Shown piece after piece: positions 63,004 through 64,000 of a DNA stretch of 64,000 bases. The position numbers and the translations under genes were made by a program. This stretch comes from CAHJXG01 sp964235485 (lineage in GTDB: Bacteria; Pseudomonadota; Alphaproteobacteria; Acetobacterales; Acetobacteraceae). Each line of letters opens with the position of its first letter. The stretch's first letter is position 1. The notes under the pieces were generated by a model. That model was given only the letters and a program-made list of their open reading frames with translations, did not search any database and was not told the origin of the DNA. The DNA is taken from contig CAXSAZ010000008.1 in NCBI GenBank assembly GCA_964235485.1, positions 62,001-126,000 on the forward strand. The letters run 5' to 3'.

Positions 63004-63960
63004 ATGCTCGGCTACCTCGCCCGGCGGGTGCTCGCGACGATCCCGGTGATGGGCATCGTGGCGCTGTTCGTGTTCTCCTTGCTCTACATCGCGCCGGGCG
63101 ACCCGGCGGCGATCATCGCGGGCGACCAGGCGACGCCCGCGGACGTGGAGCGCATCCGCGCCGGGCTGGGCCTCGACCGCCCGTTCCTGATCCGCTTCGG
63201 CGAGTGGCTGTGGCATGTGCTCAACGGCGACCTCGGCGTGTCGATCTTCACCAACCTGCCGGTCACCCGGCTGATCCAGCAGCGGCTGGAGCCGACGCTG
63301 TCGCTGATGGTCCTGACGCTGATCCTGTCGGTCGTGGTCGCGGTGCCGATGGGCGTGCTGGCGGCGTGGAACCAGGGCACCTGGATCGACCGGGTGATCA
63401 TGGTGCTCGCGGTGTTCGGCTTCTCCGTGCCGGTGTTCGTGGTGGGCTACCTGCTCGCCTACGTGTTCGCGCTGGACGGCTTCGGCTTGGGGCTCGATTG
63501 GTTCCCGGTGCAGGGCTACACGCCGCTGGCCCGCGGGTTCGGGCCTTGGCTCAGCAACCTCGTGCTGCCGTCCGTCGCGCTGGGTGGCGTTTACATCGCG
63601 CTGATCGCCCGCATCACCCGGGCGACCATGCTGGAGGTGCTGAGCCAGGACTACATCCGCACCGCCAAGGCCAAGGGCGTGGGCAGCCGCACGGTGCTGT
63701 TCCTCCATGCGCTGAAGAACGCCGCCGTGCCCATCGTCACCGTGATCGGCATCGGCGTGGCGCTGTTGATCGGCGGCGCGGTCGTCACCGAAAGCGTGTT
63801 CGCGATCCCCGGCCTCGGCCGTTTGGTGGTCGATGCGATCCTGCGCCGCGACTACCCGGTGATCCAGGGCGTCGTGCTGCTGTTCAGCTTTGTTTACGTC
63901 CTGGTCAATCTTGGGGTGGACCTGCTGTACACCGCCTTCGACCCGAGGATACGCTATTGA
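63004..63960 (+). CDS. ABC transporter permease, DppB type
   Basis: 318 residues. YLARRVLATIPVMGIVALFVFSLLYIAPGDPA start and MLEVLSQDYIRTAKAKGV (EAA-type loop) plus GIGVALLIGGAVVTESVFAIPGLGRLVVDAI are typical of DppB/OppB. Six membrane helices. Forms the channel with a DppC-type partner. Its stop overlaps the start of the next gene (TTGA). Confidence 0.9.
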   Translation: MLGYLARRVLATIPVMGIVALFVFSLLYIAPGDPAAIIAGDQATPADVERIRAGLGLDRPFLIRFGEWLWHVLNGDLGVSIFTNLPVTRLIQQRLEPTLSLMVLTLILSVVVAVPMGVLAAWNQGTWIDRVIMVLAVFGFSVPVFVVGYLLAYVFALDGFGLGLDWFPVQGYTPLARGFGPWLSNLVLPSVALGGVYIALIARITRATMLEVLSQDYIRTAKAKGVGSRTVLFLHALKNAAVPIVTVIGIGVALLIGGAVVTESVFAIPGLGRLVVDAILRRDYPVIQGVVLLFSFVYVLVNLGVDLLYTAFDPRIRY

Positions 63961-64000
63961 GCGCCACCGCCCTTCCCGACGCGCCGGTCGCCACCGCATC
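63957..64000 (+). CDS. start of a second ABC permease gene (DppC-type, 3' end outside window)
   Basis: Only the first 14 codons are visible. TTG at 63957 overlaps the DppB stop as TTGA and continues open to the right edge. The identity as DppC is inferred from gene order only. Confidence 0.45.
   Translation, partial: MSATALPDAPVATA

Overview
The window is GC-rich chromosomal DNA with dense, often overlapping genes. It looks like an alphaproteobacterium of the Acetobacteraceae/Rhodospirillales type (Roseomonas- or Rhodopila-like). The evidence is UPF0262 and DUF983 genes, the recG / sdhE / mfd order, a biotin-dependent methylcrotonyl-CoA carboxylase pair, an OFA-type antiporter and prpDC. This placement rests on gene content only; no rRNA or tRNA gene is visible.

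Layout. 1-3633: two glycosyltransferases flanking a protein with a ChW-like domain. 3695-7056: rhodanese, DUF2272 lipoprotein, mtnA (methionine salvage), UPF0262 and DUF983. 7297-9980: prpD-prpC (methylcitrate cycle, no prpB here). 10247-13301: a histone-H1-like protein, a YedY/SuoX-type molybdoenzyme, an LLM flavin monooxygenase and fdhD. 13373-19589: OFA transporter, 3-hydroxyisobutyrate dehydrogenase, and both subunits of methylcrotonyl-CoA carboxylase (branched-chain amino acid breakdown). 19734-26481: a translationally coupled six-gene operon with two sugar-nucleotide SDRs, a cobalamin-binding radical SAM enzyme and three glycosyltransferases, followed by a DHA2 exporter. 28072-32536: a small membrane protein, then a coupled cassette of exported alpha/beta hydrolase, membrane SpeE-like protein and signal-peptide-bearing isoaspartyl methyltransferase-like protein.

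32537-35060 is an AT-richer island with a Dam-type methyltransferase and a ParB/Srx-fold protein, next to a decayed XRE antitoxin. 35469-41350 is housekeeping (recG, sdhE, mfd). 41353-50459 holds a periplasmic protein, a DsbA-family oxidoreductase, a GAF-PDZ protein, two paralogous lipoproteins, an ABC exporter, an M20 dipeptidase and a DUF1264 protein. 50719-53630 is a second AT-richer island, a type II restriction-modification module with two methyltransferases and a convergent PD-(D/E)XK-type endonuclease. 53810-64000 carries an orphan xanthine-dehydrogenase-type large subunit, mepA, galE, a GT2/GtrA pair, and a dipeptide/oligopeptide-type ABC transporter with two tandem solute-binding proteins.

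The items I consider least described are the B12/radical-SAM glycan operon, the ParB-like + Dam pair, and the exported hydrolase / SpeE-like / methyltransferase cassette. No CRISPR array, integrase or transposase was found. No stretch longer than about 300 bases lacks a gene.
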